NCBI GenBank assembly: GCA_016713665.1
Contig: JADJOR010000001.1
Location: 310,001 to 374,000 of the forward strand
Source: Deltaproteobacteria bacterium
Lineage (GTDB): Bacteria > Myxococcota_A > UBA9160 > UBA4427
DNA length: 64,000 nt
Reading direction: 5' to 3'
Each line of letters opens with the position of its first letter. The first letter of the stretch is position 1. This document shows, piece by piece, positions 17,611-27,274 of this stretch. Both the position numbers and the translations under genes were made by a program. The notes under the pieces are model-generated. The model made no database searches. It worked only from the letters and a program-made list of their open reading frames with translations, and had not been told where the DNA came from.

Positions 17611-17692
17611 GTCTTCTCGACGCCCAACACCGAACGACCACGTTCCCGCGGTCGTGAAGCCTCGCTCGACGCGGGCTCGAGCCCGGTCTCGC

Positions 17693-17730
17693 CAGGCTAG
17701 AGCCAGGCTAGAGCCAGGCTAGAGCCAGGC
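17693..17730. repeat. 11-bp tandem repeat overlapping the bactofilin stop codon
   Basis: CAGGCTAGAGC occurs three times in tandem (17693-17703, 17704-17714, 17715-17725), followed by a partial fourth copy to 17730. On the minus strand each copy carries TAG. The bactofilin gene stops in the third copy (17719-17721). Because 11 is not a multiple of three, gain or loss of a copy would not preserve the downstream frame, but the stop itself is retained in the first copy met. Confidence 0.85.
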
Positions 17731-18444
17731 TGAGGCGCCGGCTGCTGGCGCGGCCGGCTGGGCAGCCGGTTGGGCCGGCGTGGCGGGCGCGGTCTTGCGG
17801 GCCTCGTCGCGCGGCGCCTGGAGGCCCTGGCCCGCGGCCTGGGCCGCCGGGGCACTCGCCGACATGTCGATCCCGCCGTTCAGGACCGCACCCTCCTGGA
17901 CGTTCAGCCGCGGCGCCTTGACGTCGCCCTCGACGATGCCCGTCGCCTGGATCTCGATCCGCTCGGTCGCCGTGAGGTTGCCCTTCACCCGGCCGATCAC
18001 GATGATCGATTTGGCCACGACCTGGGCCGTCAGGCGGCCGTTCGCACCGATCGTCAGCGTGTTGTTCGTCAACTTGACGTTGCCTTCGACCTGGCCCTCG
18101 ATCTCGAGGTCCTCGTCGCCGGTCAGCTCGCCCTTGAAAACGATCGATTTGCCAATCGCGGCCATGCTCTGGTTCCCCCCCTGTGCGCCGGCGCTTCGGC
18201 CGGTCGTCGAATCATGTTCTCTCGCTCGCGGATCCCCACCGGCCTGCGCCGTCGGGACCGTCGACCAGGACTGCGCCGGCTTGGCCGCTGACTGGGCCTG
18301 ACCCGCTTGCGAAGCCGCGGGCGCTCCGGACGGGGACGTCCCCGAGCTCTCCCGCGCAGATTCGGACGACCCGTTGCCGTCACGACCGTCTCCTCGACTG
18401 TCACCGCGGCCATCTCCGCGGCCCCGACTGCTGAAGAATCCCAC
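17719..18444 (-). CDS. Bactofilin-family polymer-forming protein
   Basis: 241 aa. The central bactofilin beta-helix spans about residues 95-195 (GKSIVFKGELTGDEDLEIEG, NVKLTNNTLTIGANGRLTA, IIVIGRVKGNLTATERIEI). Bactofilins form nucleotide-free filaments that scaffold cell-shape or envelope machinery. Here they are flanked by an unusually long Gly/Ser/Arg-rich N-terminal tail (about 90 residues) and a Pro/Ala-rich C-terminal tail, both probably disordered. Start is a GTG at 18444 preceded by GGGAGGG. Confidence 0.92.
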   Translation of the reverse strand: MGFFSSRGRGDGRGDSRGDGRDGNGSSESARESSGTSPSGAPAASQAGQAQSAAKPAQSWSTVPTAQAGGDPRAREHDSTTGRSAGAQGGNQSMAAIGKSIVFKGELTGDEDLEIEGQVEGNVKLTNNTLTIGANGRLTAQVVAKSIIVIGRVKGNLTATERIEIQATGIVEGDVKAPRLNVQEGAVLNGGIDMSASAPAAQAAGQGLQAPRDEARKTAPATPAQPAAQPAAPAAGASAWL

Positions 18445-18620
18445 GACGGTCGCCCTCCCACACGCTGGAAAACCCGGGTCTTCCGGGATGAAGTCCGGGC
18501 AGGTTATCGCATCGGCGGGCGGCGCAAGCTGTGATCTGCGTCGCCATCGGGTTGCGACGGATTCCGCCGGCCCCCATCATGGGGCCGCGCCTGGATTGGG
18601 ACCGCGGCCGGAGGATCTTC

Positions 18621-20393
18621 ATGACGCGTTGGTTGAGGCTGGGGCTGGCAGGGCTGGCCCTGATGGTGGCCCCTTTTTCGGAGGCGGCCGCGCAGGCTGC
18701 CGAGGTCGGGCCGGCGGCGGATCCGGTCGCGGAGCAGACCCCCACGCCCGCGACGTCCGGGGAGGCCGGAACAGCCCCTTCCGCGATCGACGCCGTCCAG
18801 CCGGCTCGAGTGCCGGATGGCGTGCTGTCGATCCCGGGCGCCAAGACCTTCATCCAGGACGACCTCGCGCCGGGGGCGGTCATCGTCGGCGAGGGACAGC
18901 CGATGGGGATCGAAGAGGCGGTGGCCATGTCGATCCAGAACGGGCTCGGCGTCGAGGTCGAGCGATTCGGCCCGCTGATCGCCGAGGCGAACGCCGACGC
19001 ATCCTGGGGCTCCTACGATCCGACGGTCTCGGGCGATTATCTGTACGACGTCGCAAAGGCGCTCAACGTCAGTCCCTTCAACTCGGCGCCCCTGAATCGG
19101 GATCGGACCCATGGCGGAAGCGTCGGGGTCAACCAGATGATTCCGTACCTGGGCGCCTCCCTCGACGCACGCTTCAGCAGCAATTCGTTTGCGACCCGGA
19201 GCTCCTTCGCCCAGTACGAGCAGCAGTACAACACGAGCTTCTTTCTCTCGGCCACGGTTCCGCTGCTCCGCAATCTGGTCTGGAACCAGAACTGGACCAA
19301 CGTCAAGCTGACCGGCTTCCAGAGCGACGCGGCGTCCCAGCAGTTCCTGCGGGCGCTGATGGATACGGTGCAGGCGACCGTCAACAGCTATTGTGGGCTC
19401 GTCGCGGCGCGTGATCGCGTGCGCGTCGCCCAGAAGAGCCTCGAGACGGCGCGGGCGTTGCTCGATCAGACGCGGACCCAGTACGAGGTCGGCGTCGTGT
19501 CCCAGGTCGAGGTCGTCGAGGCGGAGGCGGGTGTCGCCAATCGCGAGTTCGATCTGATCCGGAACGCGAACGAATATCGCAACGCACAGGATGTTTTGAT
19601 CGATGCGGTGCTCGGGGCCGAGTTGAAGCCGGCGACGGAGCTGCAGATCGTGCCGACCGCGGCGCTGACCGCGCACGGGATCAAGTCCATCGACGTCGAG
19701 GGCGACGTCGCTCAGGCCTTCGAGAACCGGCCGGAGCTCAAGATCGCGCAGAGCGTGATCGAGCAGGGCGAGGTCAGCCTGAAGTTTGCGAAGAGCCAGC
19801 GGCTTCCCCAGCTCGACGTCGTCGGCCGCTATGGCTATGTCGGGATCGGCGGGCGCCCGAATACCAACTTCAGCTTCCCCGGGAATCCCCCCGCGCAATC
19901 GACCGCTCCGCGACGCGACTACGGCAACTCGATGGACGGCTTCTTCCAGGGCAACGCCGCCGACAACTATCGCGTCCAGGGTTTGTTCTCGGTGCCGATC
20001 CCGAATACCCGCGGCCGGGAGCTGGTCTCCCGCAGCGAGTTCGACCTGCGGCGAAGTCAGTCGAGCCGCATCCGCCTCGAACAGCAGATCATCCTCGAGG
20101 TTCGAGCGGCGAGCCGGACCCTGCTCGCCGCCGCCCAGGGCATCGAGGCGGCCGAGCGAAGACGGCTGGCCGCCGAAGAACAGCTGCGCGCCGAGCGCAT
20201 CCGCCTCGAGCACGGCGAGTCGACGCCCTTCGAGGTGCTCCAGCGCGAAGAGGATCTCGTCGAGGCGGAGAGCCAGAAGATCAACGCGCTCCAGACCTTC
20301 CATGCCGCGGAGACGGCCCTCGAGCGGGCGCGGGGCTCGATCCTCGAGGCCCATGCCATCGACGTCGACGCGGCGCGGAGGCCGGTGCGATAG
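18621..20393 (+). CDS. TolC-family outer-membrane efflux protein
   Basis: About 590 aa. A signal peptide covers residues 1-25 (ATG at 18621 with GGAGGA upstream; an earlier in-frame start at 18531 would mask the signal). The coiled-coil helices typical of outer-membrane efflux proteins are visible in two repeats, around ARALLDQTRTQYEVGVVSQV and in the C-terminal AERRRLAAEEQLRAERIRLE then GESTPFEVLQREEDLVEAE. It would form the trimeric outer-membrane exit duct for an efflux or type I system. No inner-membrane partner is encoded nearby. It lies two bases before ispD on the same strand. Confidence 0.9.
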   Translation: MTRWLRLGLAGLALMVAPFSEAAAQAAEVGPAADPVAEQTPTPATSGEAGTAPSAIDAVQPARVPDGVLSIPGAKTFIQDDLAPGAVIVGEGQPMGIEEAVAMSIQNGLGVEVERFGPLIAEANADASWGSYDPTVSGDYLYDVAKALNVSPFNSAPLNRDRTHGGSVGVNQMIPYLGASLDARFSSNSFATRSSFAQYEQQYNTSFFLSATVPLLRNLVWNQNWTNVKLTGFQSDAASQQFLRALMDTVQATVNSYCGLVAARDRVRVAQKSLETARALLDQTRTQYEVGVVSQVEVVEAEAGVANREFDLIRNANEYRNAQDVLIDAVLGAELKPATELQIVPTAALTAHGIKSIDVEGDVAQAFENRPELKIAQSVIEQGEVSLKFAKSQRLPQLDVVGRYGYVGIGGRPNTNFSFPGNPPAQSTAPRRDYGNSMDGFFQGNAADNYRVQGLFSVPIPNTRGRELVSRSEFDLRRSQSSRIRLEQQIILEVRAASRTLLAAAQGIEAAERRRLAAEEQLRAERIRLEHGESTPFEVLQREEDLVEAESQKINALQTFHAAETALERARGSILEAHAIDVDAARRPVR

Positions 20394-20395
20394 GC

Positions 20396-21103
20396 ATGGC
20401 CGCACAGCCCGCCGTCGCGGCGCTCGTGCTGGCGGCCGGGCGCGGTGAGCGGCTCGGGCAAGGCGTCGCGAAGGCCTTCGTCGCCCTGGCCGATCGTACG
20501 CTGATCGAGCGCTCGATCCGAGCCCTGGCCGCCTCGAAGCAGATCGATCGGATCGTGCCGGTCGTGGCGGAGCGGGACCGGGCGACCTTCGCTTCGATCG
20601 CGGCGGGGCTGGCCGACGTGGCGGAGCTGACGACCGCCGTCGTCGGGGGAGCCGAGCGCCAGGACTCGATGCGGGCCGGGCTCGCGAGCCTGCCTCCGGA
20701 GATCGGCTGGGTCGCGGTCCACGATGCGGCCCGCTGTCTCGTCGATCCGAGCGACGTCGCGCGCGTGATCGACGCGGCGCGGACCACGGGAGCGGCGATC
20801 CTGGGCGCACCGGTGCACGATACCTTGAAGCGGGTCGAGGGCGGGCGGATCGTCGAGACGCCGGACCGTCGGGCCTACTGGGCCGCCCAGACGCCCCAGG
20901 TCTTCCGGCGGGACTGGCTCGAGGCGGCGACCGAGGCGGCCGTGGCGGCCGGACGGGTTGCGACGGACGATGCGGCGCTGGTCGAGGCCCTGGGACATCG
21001 CGTCTCGATCGTCGAGGCGCACTCTCCGAATCCGAAGATCACGCGCGCCGAGGACCTGGTCACGGCGCGGGCGCTGCTCGAGGCGGAGCGCGGCGAAGAA
21101 TGA
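20396..21103 (+). CDS. ispD: 2-C-methyl-D-erythritol 4-phosphate cytidylyltransferase
   Basis: 235 aa. It transfers CMP to MEP in the non-mevalonate isoprenoid pathway. The CTP-binding motif LVLAAGRGERLG lies at residues about 10-21, and other conserved stretches are VGGAERQDSMRAGL, VAVHDAARCLV and TPQVFRRDWL. The stop overlaps a possible ispF start (ATGA at 21100-21103), and the two genes form the usual ispDF pair. Confidence 0.96.
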   Translation: MAAQPAVAALVLAAGRGERLGQGVAKAFVALADRTLIERSIRALAASKQIDRIVPVVAERDRATFASIAAGLADVAELTTAVVGGAERQDSMRAGLASLPPEIGWVAVHDAARCLVDPSDVARVIDAARTTGAAILGAPVHDTLKRVEGGRIVETPDRRAYWAAQTPQVFRRDWLEAATEAAVAAGRVATDDAALVEALGHRVSIVEAHSPNPKITRAEDLVTARALLEAERGEE

Positions 21104-21120
21104 GCCAGCAGGGGAGCGCG

Positions 21121-21606
21121 ATGCGAATCGGACAGGCGATCGACGTCCACGCGCTGGCGCCGGGGCGCGCCCTCTGGCTCGGCGGCGTCGAGATCCCCTT
21201 CGAGCGCGGCCTCGTCGGCCACTCCGACGGCGATGCGCTGCTCCACGCGGTCGCGAGCGCGATCCTGGGCGCTCTCGGCGAGGGCGATCTCGGGCGGCAT
21301 TTCCCCTCGAGCGACGAGCGCTGGCGGGGCATCGCGAGCAGCGAGCTGCTGACGCGGGTCGCCGCGCGCATGCGGGCGGCGCGCTTCACGCTCGGGAACC
21401 TCGACGCGACGGTGGTGGCGCAGGTCCCGCGGCTCGCGCCGCATCAACCGGCGATGCAGGCCCGGGTCGCCGCGCTGCTCGGCGCCGCGCCCGAGCAGGT
21501 CAACATCAAGGTGACGAGCACCGACGCCCTCGGCGCGATCGGCCGCGGCGAGGGCATCGCGGCGATGGCGGTCGTGCTGCTCGAGGCGGAAGGGACGAGG
21601 GGCTGA
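21121..21606 (+). CDS. ispF: 2-C-methyl-D-erythritol 2,4-cyclodiphosphate synthase
   Basis: 161 aa, standard length. It follows IspD and IspE in the MEP pathway. Metal-binding Asp and His are in the start motif IGQAIDVHAL, and a further hallmark is GLVGHSDGDALLHAVASAILG, followed by GDLGRHFP and NIKVTSTDALGAIGRGEGI. I choose the ATG at 21121 because AGGGGA precedes it and families start at MRIG. The ATG at 21100, which overlaps the ispD stop, is a real alternative adding seven residues. Confidence 0.95.
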   Translation: MRIGQAIDVHALAPGRALWLGGVEIPFERGLVGHSDGDALLHAVASAILGALGEGDLGRHFPSSDERWRGIASSELLTRVAARMRAARFTLGNLDATVVAQVPRLAPHQPAMQARVAALLGAAPEQVNIKVTSTDALGAIGRGEGIAAMAVVLLEAEGTRG

Positions 21607-21652
21607 GGACGATGCGGACGGTCATGCCGAGGACGATGACGAGGAAGCAGGC

Positions 21653-23095
21653 TTGAGCGCGATCGAGTTCTACGACACACGGACCCGCAGCCGGCGCGCC
21701 TTCGCGCCGATCACGCCCGGCCACGTCCGCATGTACAGCTGTGGCCCGACCGTCTACGGCCCGCCCCATATCGGGAACCTGCGCTCGCGACTCTTTTCGG
21801 ACCTGCTGAAGCGCTTCCTGCTCTCCGAGGGCTTCCGGGTCACCCACGTCATCAACATCACCGACGTCGGCCACCTCGTCTCCGACGCCGACGAGGGCGA
21901 GGACAAGATCGAGGCCGCCGCGCGCCGCACCGGCAAGAGCGCCGAGGAGATTGCCGCGCACTATACCCAGGTCTGGCGCGACGACGGCGCCGCAGTCAAT
22001 TGCCTGCCCCCCGAGCACAACCCGAAGGCGACCGAGCACATCCCGGAGCAGATCGACCTCGCGAAGCGGCTCGAGGCCGGCGGCTATCTCTACCGAATCG
22101 AGGACGGCCTCTACTTCGATACGAGCCGCTTCCCGCGTTATGCCGAGCTCGCCCATCTCGATCTCGCCGGCCAGGCCGAAGGCGCCCGCATCGGGGTCAC
22201 CGCCGGCAAGCGCAATCCCGCCGACTTCGCGGTCTGGAAATTCGCCGAGGCCGGCGTCCAGCGTCAGCAGGAGTGGGACTCGCCCTGGGGCCGAGGCTTC
22301 CCGGGCTGGCATCTCGAATGCTCCGCCATGGCCGATCGCTACCTCGGCCACCACTTCGACATCCATACCGGCGGCATCGACCTCGCCTCGGTCCACCACA
22401 CGAACGAGGTCGCCCAGAGCGAGTGCGGCTACGGCGTGCATCCCTGGGTCGAGTTCTGGATGCACAACGAGTTCCTCGACATGGGTTCGGAGAAGATGTC
22501 GAAGTCGAAGGGCAACGTGCGCACGCTCTCCGACCTCGTCGAGAAGGGCGTCGACCCGCTCGCGTTTCGTTATTTCTTCCTGCAGGCCCACTATCGCCAG
22601 CAGCAGAGCTTCAGCGACGAGGCGATCCAGTCGGCGGCGACGGGCTACCGGCGGCTGCAGGCGGTGGCGCGGGAGCTCGGGGTCGCGGACGCTGCGGCCG
22701 GTGAGCCGACGTGGGGGGCGGAAGAAGCTGCGGCGGTCGCCGAGCTCCGGGCGCGCTTCCGGGCGGCCCTCGCCGACGACCTGAACGCGCCGAAGGCGAT
22801 GGCCGTCGTCTGGGAGGTCGCGCGGCACGACCGGCTCTCTCCGGCTGCGCGGCGGGATCTGCTGCGGGGCTTCGATGCGGTGCTCGGGCTGCGCCTCGGC
22901 GAGGCGCGGTTGGCGGTGGCCGACGAGTCGGGGCAGGATCCGCGCATCGACGGCCTGCTCGCGGAGCGCCAGGCCGCGAAGAAGGCCCGCAACTTCGCCG
23001 AGGCCGATCGCATCCGCGACGCGCTCAAGGCCGAGGGCATCGAGATCGTCGATACGCCGGCCGGGCCGGAATGGCGACGAGGCAAGCCCGCATGA
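21653..23095 (+). CDS. cysS: Cysteinyl-tRNA synthetase
   Basis: 480 aa. It is the class I synthetase that charges tRNA-Cys. The zinc-ligand cysteine is Cys30 in MYSCGPTVYGPPHIGN, and the HIGH-type motif is HIGN at 39-42. The second zinc site is in WHLECSAMADRYLGHHFDIH, and the KMSKSKGN loop lies near residue 280. The TTG start at 21653 follows GAGGAAGCAGG. The stop overlaps the uvrB ATG (ATGA at 23092-23095). Confidence 0.96.
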   Translation: MSAIEFYDTRTRSRRAFAPITPGHVRMYSCGPTVYGPPHIGNLRSRLFSDLLKRFLLSEGFRVTHVINITDVGHLVSDADEGEDKIEAAARRTGKSAEEIAAHYTQVWRDDGAAVNCLPPEHNPKATEHIPEQIDLAKRLEAGGYLYRIEDGLYFDTSRFPRYAELAHLDLAGQAEGARIGVTAGKRNPADFAVWKFAEAGVQRQQEWDSPWGRGFPGWHLECSAMADRYLGHHFDIHTGGIDLASVHHTNEVAQSECGYGVHPWVEFWMHNEFLDMGSEKMSKSKGNVRTLSDLVEKGVDPLAFRYFFLQAHYRQQQSFSDEAIQSAATGYRRLQAVARELGVADAAAGEPTWGAEEAAAVAELRARFRAALADDLNAPKAMAVVWEVARHDRLSPAARRDLLRGFDAVLGLRLGEARLAVADESGQDPRIDGLLAERQAAKKARNFAEADRIRDALKAEGIEIVDTPAGPEWRRGKPA

Positions 23096-25088
23096 CGCGC
23101 CCCTTCAAGCTCGTCTCCGACTACAAGCCCGCCGGCGACCAGCCGCGGGCGATCGACGAGCTCTGCGAGGGCGCGCTCCGCGGCGACAAGCATCAGACGC
23201 TGCTCGGCGTCACGGGCAGCGGCAAGACCTTCTCGATCGCCTGCATGGTCGAGCGGCTCGATCGCCCCGCGCTCGTCATGTCGCCCAACAAGACCCTGGC
23301 GGCCCAGCTCTACGCCGAGTTCAAGGCGCTCTTTCCGGAGAACGCGGTCGAGTACTTCGTCTCCTACTACGACTACTATCAGCCCGAGGCGTACATCCCC
23401 TCGACGGATACCTACATCGAGAAGGACTCGTCGATCAACGACGAGATCGACAAGCTGCGCCACTCGGCGACCCACTCGTTGCTGACGCGGGACGACGTGC
23501 TCGTCGTGGCGAGCGTGTCCTGCATCTACGGCCTCGGTGCCCCCGAGAACTACGGCTCGATGCACGTCTACGTCGAGACCGGCATGTCCCTCGTCCGGGA
23601 CGAGCTGCTCCGCCGCCTCGTCGACATCCAGTACACCCGCAACGACCACGACTTCCATCGCGGGACCTTCCGCGTCCGCGGCGACGTCGTCGAGATCTTT
23701 CCCCAGTACGAGGGCGAGATGGCGATCCGGGTCGAGTTCTTCGGCGACGAGATCGACTCGATCGCCGAGGTCGATCCGCTGCGGGGCAAGGTCGTCTCGC
23801 GCCCGAAGCGGGCGATGATCTATCCGGCCTCCCACTACGTCGCGACGATGGACCGGATCCGCCAGGCCTGCAGCGGGATCCGCGACGAGCTCCAGCTGCG
23901 CCTCGCCGAGTTCCGCCGGGCCAACAAGCTGCTCGAGGCCCAGCGTCTCGAGCAGCGCACGCTCTACGACCTCGAGATGCTCGAGACCCTCGGCTTCTGC
24001 AACGGCGTCGAGAACTACTCCCGCTGGCTCGACGGCCGCGCCCCGGCCAGACGCCGTACACGCTTTACGACTATCTCCCGAAGAACGCGCTCATCGTGCT
24101 CGACGAGAGCCACGTCTCCGTCCCCCAGATCGGCGGCATGTACCGCGGCGATCGGGCCCGCAAGGAAACCCTCGTCGAGTACGGCTGGCGCATGCCGAGC
24201 GCGCTCGACAACCGGCCCCTGCGCTTCGACGAGTGGGAGGAGCGCGCCGGGCAGCGCATCTACGTCTCGGCGACGCCGGCCGACTACGAGCTCCAGCGCT
24301 GCCAGGGCGTCGTCGTCGAGCAGATCATCCGGCCGACGGGTCTGATCGATCCGAAGATCGAGATCCGCCCGGCGAACGGCCAGGTCGACGACCTGCTCGC
24401 CGAGATCCAGACCCGCGTCCAGAAGGAGGAGCGCGTCCTCGTCACGACGCTGACCAAGCGCATGGCGGAAGAGCTGACCGACTACTACGCGGAGCTCGGC
24501 GTCCGGATCCGCTATCTCCACAGCGACATCAAGACGATCGAACGCATGGAGATCATCCGGGAGCTGCGCGAGGGGAAGTTCGACGTGCTCGTCGGGATCA
24601 ACCTGCTGCGCGAGGGGCTCGACATTCCGGAGGTCGCCCTCGTCGCGATCCTCGACGCGGACAAGGAGGGCTTCCTGCGCTCGACGCGCTCGCTGATCCA
24701 GACGATCGGGCGCGCGGCGCGCAACGTGAAGGGCCGGGTCATCCTGTATGCCGATCGCGAGACGGACTCGATCCGCGCGACGATCGAGGAGTCGGGGCGC
24801 CGGCGCGCTCGCCAGGAGGCCTACAACGCCGAGCACGGGATCACGCCGAAGACGGTGCAGAAGCGGATCACGAGCTTGCAGTCCTCGATCTGGGAGGCGG
24901 ACTACGTCACCGTGCCGAAGCCCGGCGAGCGCCCGACCGCGGATCTGCCGCGCCACGAGCTGCCGCGATTGATCGAGCAGCTGCGGCTCGAGATGCGCGA
25001 GGCGGCCCGGGCCCTCGAGTTCGAGCGGGCGGCGGAGCTGCGCGATCGGATCAAGGCGCTCGAGGCCGAGCGCATCCAGCTCACGTGA
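23092..25088 (+). CDS. uvrB: Excinuclease ABC subunit B (single-base frameshift)
   Basis: UvrB verifies damage in nucleotide excision repair. P-loop GVTGSGKT lies at residues 39-46, the damage-probing beta-hairpin is in VSYYDYYQPEAYIPSTDTYI, and later helicase motifs include LLREGLDIPEVALVAILDAD and QTIGRAARN. A C-terminal UVR motif, which contacts UvrC, ends the protein. The frame breaks near 24046, between LDGRAP and QTPYTLYDYLP, because one G is missing from a CCCGG run. Restored, the protein is about 665 aa, normal for the family. The ATG overlaps cysS and the end overlaps uvrC (GTGA). Confidence 0.94.
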
Positions 25089-27202
25089 ACGCCGACACGA
25101 CCGCACCGTCGAGCCTCGTCGAGCAGGTCGAGCGCCTGCCGACCGAGCCGGGCGTCTACCTGTTCAAGAGCGGGCAGGGCGCGGTCCTCTACGTCGGCAA
25201 GGCGCAGAGCCTGAAATCCCGCGTCCGGCAATACGTCTCCGGCGGCGATGGGCGGATCCGGATCCCGGCGCTCGTGCAGCGTTCGACCTCGGTCGAGGTC
25301 GTCGTCACCGGCAACGTCAAGGAAGCGCTGCTGCTCGAGAACGAGCTGATCAAGCAGCACCGCCCGCCCTTCAACGTCCGCCTGCGCGACGACAAGCAGT
25401 ATCTCGCGCTCCGGATCGACGAGAGCGAGGCGTGGCCGCGGGTCACGATGGTCCGGCGCTTCCGCAAGGACGGAGCACAGTACTTTGGGCCCTACACGTC
25501 GAGCGTCGCGCTCAAGGCCTCGTTGACGAAGCTTTCGCGGCTCTTCCCGCTGCGCTCCTGCACGAACGCCAACTTCAAGGACTACGCCCGACGGGGGCGA
25601 CCCTGCGTCGAGTACGAGATGAAGCGCTGCCTCGGGCCCTGCTGCGGCCTCACGACGGAGGCGGCGTATGCGGAGCAGGTGCGCGGGACGGTCCTCTTCC
25701 TGCGCGGGCGCTCGCGGGAGCTCGTCGAGAAGATCGAGCAGGAGATGGCCACGGCCGCCGCCGAGGAGCGCTTCGAGGACGCGGCGCGCCTGCGCGACCG
25801 GATCCAGGCCGTCGAGCGCACGATCGAGGGCCAGCAGATCGTGACCGAGGGCGGCGTCGATCGCGACGTCTTCGGCCTCGCGCGCCAGGGCGGCGAGGTC
25901 GAGGTCCAGGTCCTCCACGTGCGCGAGGGCCGGGTCATCGGCGCCGCGCGGGTTCTCGTTCTCGAACGTCCAGCTCGACGACGGCGAGGTCATGAGCTCC
26001 TTCCTCGGTCAGTTCTACGGCGCGGGGGCGGGCCACGCGCCGCCGCGGGAGATCCTGACCTCGGTCGAGCACGACGACGACGGCGCCCTCGTCGCCCTCT
26101 GGCGCGAGCGCTTCGAGCAGCCGGTCGAGGTCCGCCGTGCCCAGCGCGGGGCGCCGCGCCGGCTGGTCGAGATCGCCGAGCGCAACGCGACCCACTCCCT
26201 CGCCTCGCGCCTCGCCGCCCGGGCGAGCATCGACACCGCGATCGACGAGCTGGTCGAGCGCTGCGGGCTCGCGACTCGGCCGGTCCGGATCGAGTGCTAC
26301 GACGTCTCGAACCTCCAGGGCACGCTGGCGGTCGGGAGCCGGGTCGTGTTCGAGCACGGGGAGCCGGTGACTGCAGATTATCGGCGGTATCGCATGCGGG
26401 AGGCGGCGGCGGGGACGACTACGCCTGCATGCGCGAGATGCTCGACCGACGGCTCAAGCGCGTCGCGAGCGAGCCGCTGCCGGACCTGTTGATGGTCGAC
26501 GGCGGGCGCGGTCAGCTCGCGGTCGTCTCGGCGGCCCTCGCCGACGCGGGGCTCGAGGTCGAGATCCTCGGCATCTCGAAGGAGCGCGACACGCTCTCGC
26601 CCTCGATCCGGGTCAAGCGTTCGGGGGGGCTCAAGGCGGAGCGGATCTTCCGGCCGGGGCGCACCAATCCGATCCAGCTCGCGCCGAGCAGTCGCGGCAT
26701 GCTGCTCCTGCAGCGGGTGCGCGACGAGTCCCACCGCTTCGCGATCGAATATCAACGCGACCTGCGCTCGCGGCTCAACATGACCTCGATCCTCGAAGAG
26801 CTGCCCGGCATCGGCCCCGGCAAGCGCCGGGCGCTGCTCAAGGGGCTGGGCTCCCTGCGCGGGGTCCGCCTCGCGAGCGAGGAGACGCTCGCCGCCGTGC
26901 CCGGGATCTCGCCGAAGGATGCCCGCTCGATCCGGGCGTTCTTCGACGCGCTCACGCCGCTCGGGGAGGAAGCGGCCGCGGGTGGCGTAGCGACTGCGGG
27001 GGGCGATGCGGTTGCGGGCAGGGACTGGGCCGAGGGGGGCCCCGCGGCCGAAGGGGCTGAGGCGAGAGGTCCGGTCGCGACTGCGCAGGCCGATGGCAGC
27101 ACGATGGGGGACGAAGGCGCAGGCGCCCGTCGAGCCGAAGCCGGCACCGACCCGACCGAGGCGGAGGGTCAGGCCGGGAAGGGCCGTGACGAAGGCGCTT
27201 GA
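25085..27202 (+). CDS. uvrC: Excinuclease ABC subunit C (two compensating frameshifts)
   Basis: UvrC makes both incisions in excision repair. A GIY-YIG nuclease domain starts at about residue 18 (EPGVYLFKSGQGAVLYVGKA), a UVR motif lies near 215-245, then the RNase-H-like nuclease domain (VRIECYDVSNLQGT, LLMVDGGRGQLAVV) and a helix-hairpin-helix (LEELPGIGPGKRRALLKGLG). One extra base near 25945-25950 breaks the frame after REGRVIGA, and one missing base near 26403-26410 restores it after YRRYRMRE. The corrected length is about 705 aa, longer than usual because the last 75 residues are a Gly/Ala/Glu-rich tail. The GTG start overlaps uvrB. Confidence 0.92.
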   Translation: MNADTTAPSSLVEQVERLPTEPGVYLFKSGQGAVLYVGKAQSLKSRVRQYVSGGDGRIRIPALVQRSTSVEVVVTGNVKEALLLENELIKQHRPPFNVRLRDDKQYLALRIDESEAWPRVTMVRRFRKDGAQYFGPYTSSVALKASLTKLSRLFPLRSCTNANFKDYARRGRPCVEYEMKRCLGPCCGLTTEAAYAEQVRGTVLFLRGRSRELVEKIEQEMATAAAEERFEDAARLRDRIQAVERTIEGQQIVTEGGVDRDVFGLARQGGEVEVQVLHVREGRVIGAARVLVLERPARRRRGHELLPRSVLRRGGGPRAAAGDPDLGRARRRRRPRRPLARALRAAGRGPPCPARGAAPAGRDRRAQRDPLPRLAPRRPGEHRHRDRRAGRALRARDSAGPDRVLRRLEPPGHAGGREPGRVRARGAGDCRLSAVSHAGGGGGDDYACMREMLDRRLKRVASEPLPDLLMVDGGRGQLAVVSAALADAGLEVEILGISKERDTLSPSIRVKRSGGLKAERIFRPGRTNPIQLAPSSRGMLLLQRVRDESHRFAIEYQRDLRSRLNMTSILEELPGIGPGKRRALLKGLGSLRGVRLASEETLAAVPGISPKDARSIRAFFDALTPLGEEAAAGGVATAGGDAVAGRDWAEGGPAAEGAEARGPVATAQADGSTMGDEGAGARRAEAGTDPTEAEGQAGKGRDEGA

Positions 27203-27274
27203 GGGCCTTCGTCGATCAAGCGCCCGTCGAGGCGCTCCGATAGGCGAATCGGACCCACGACAGGCGGATCGATC

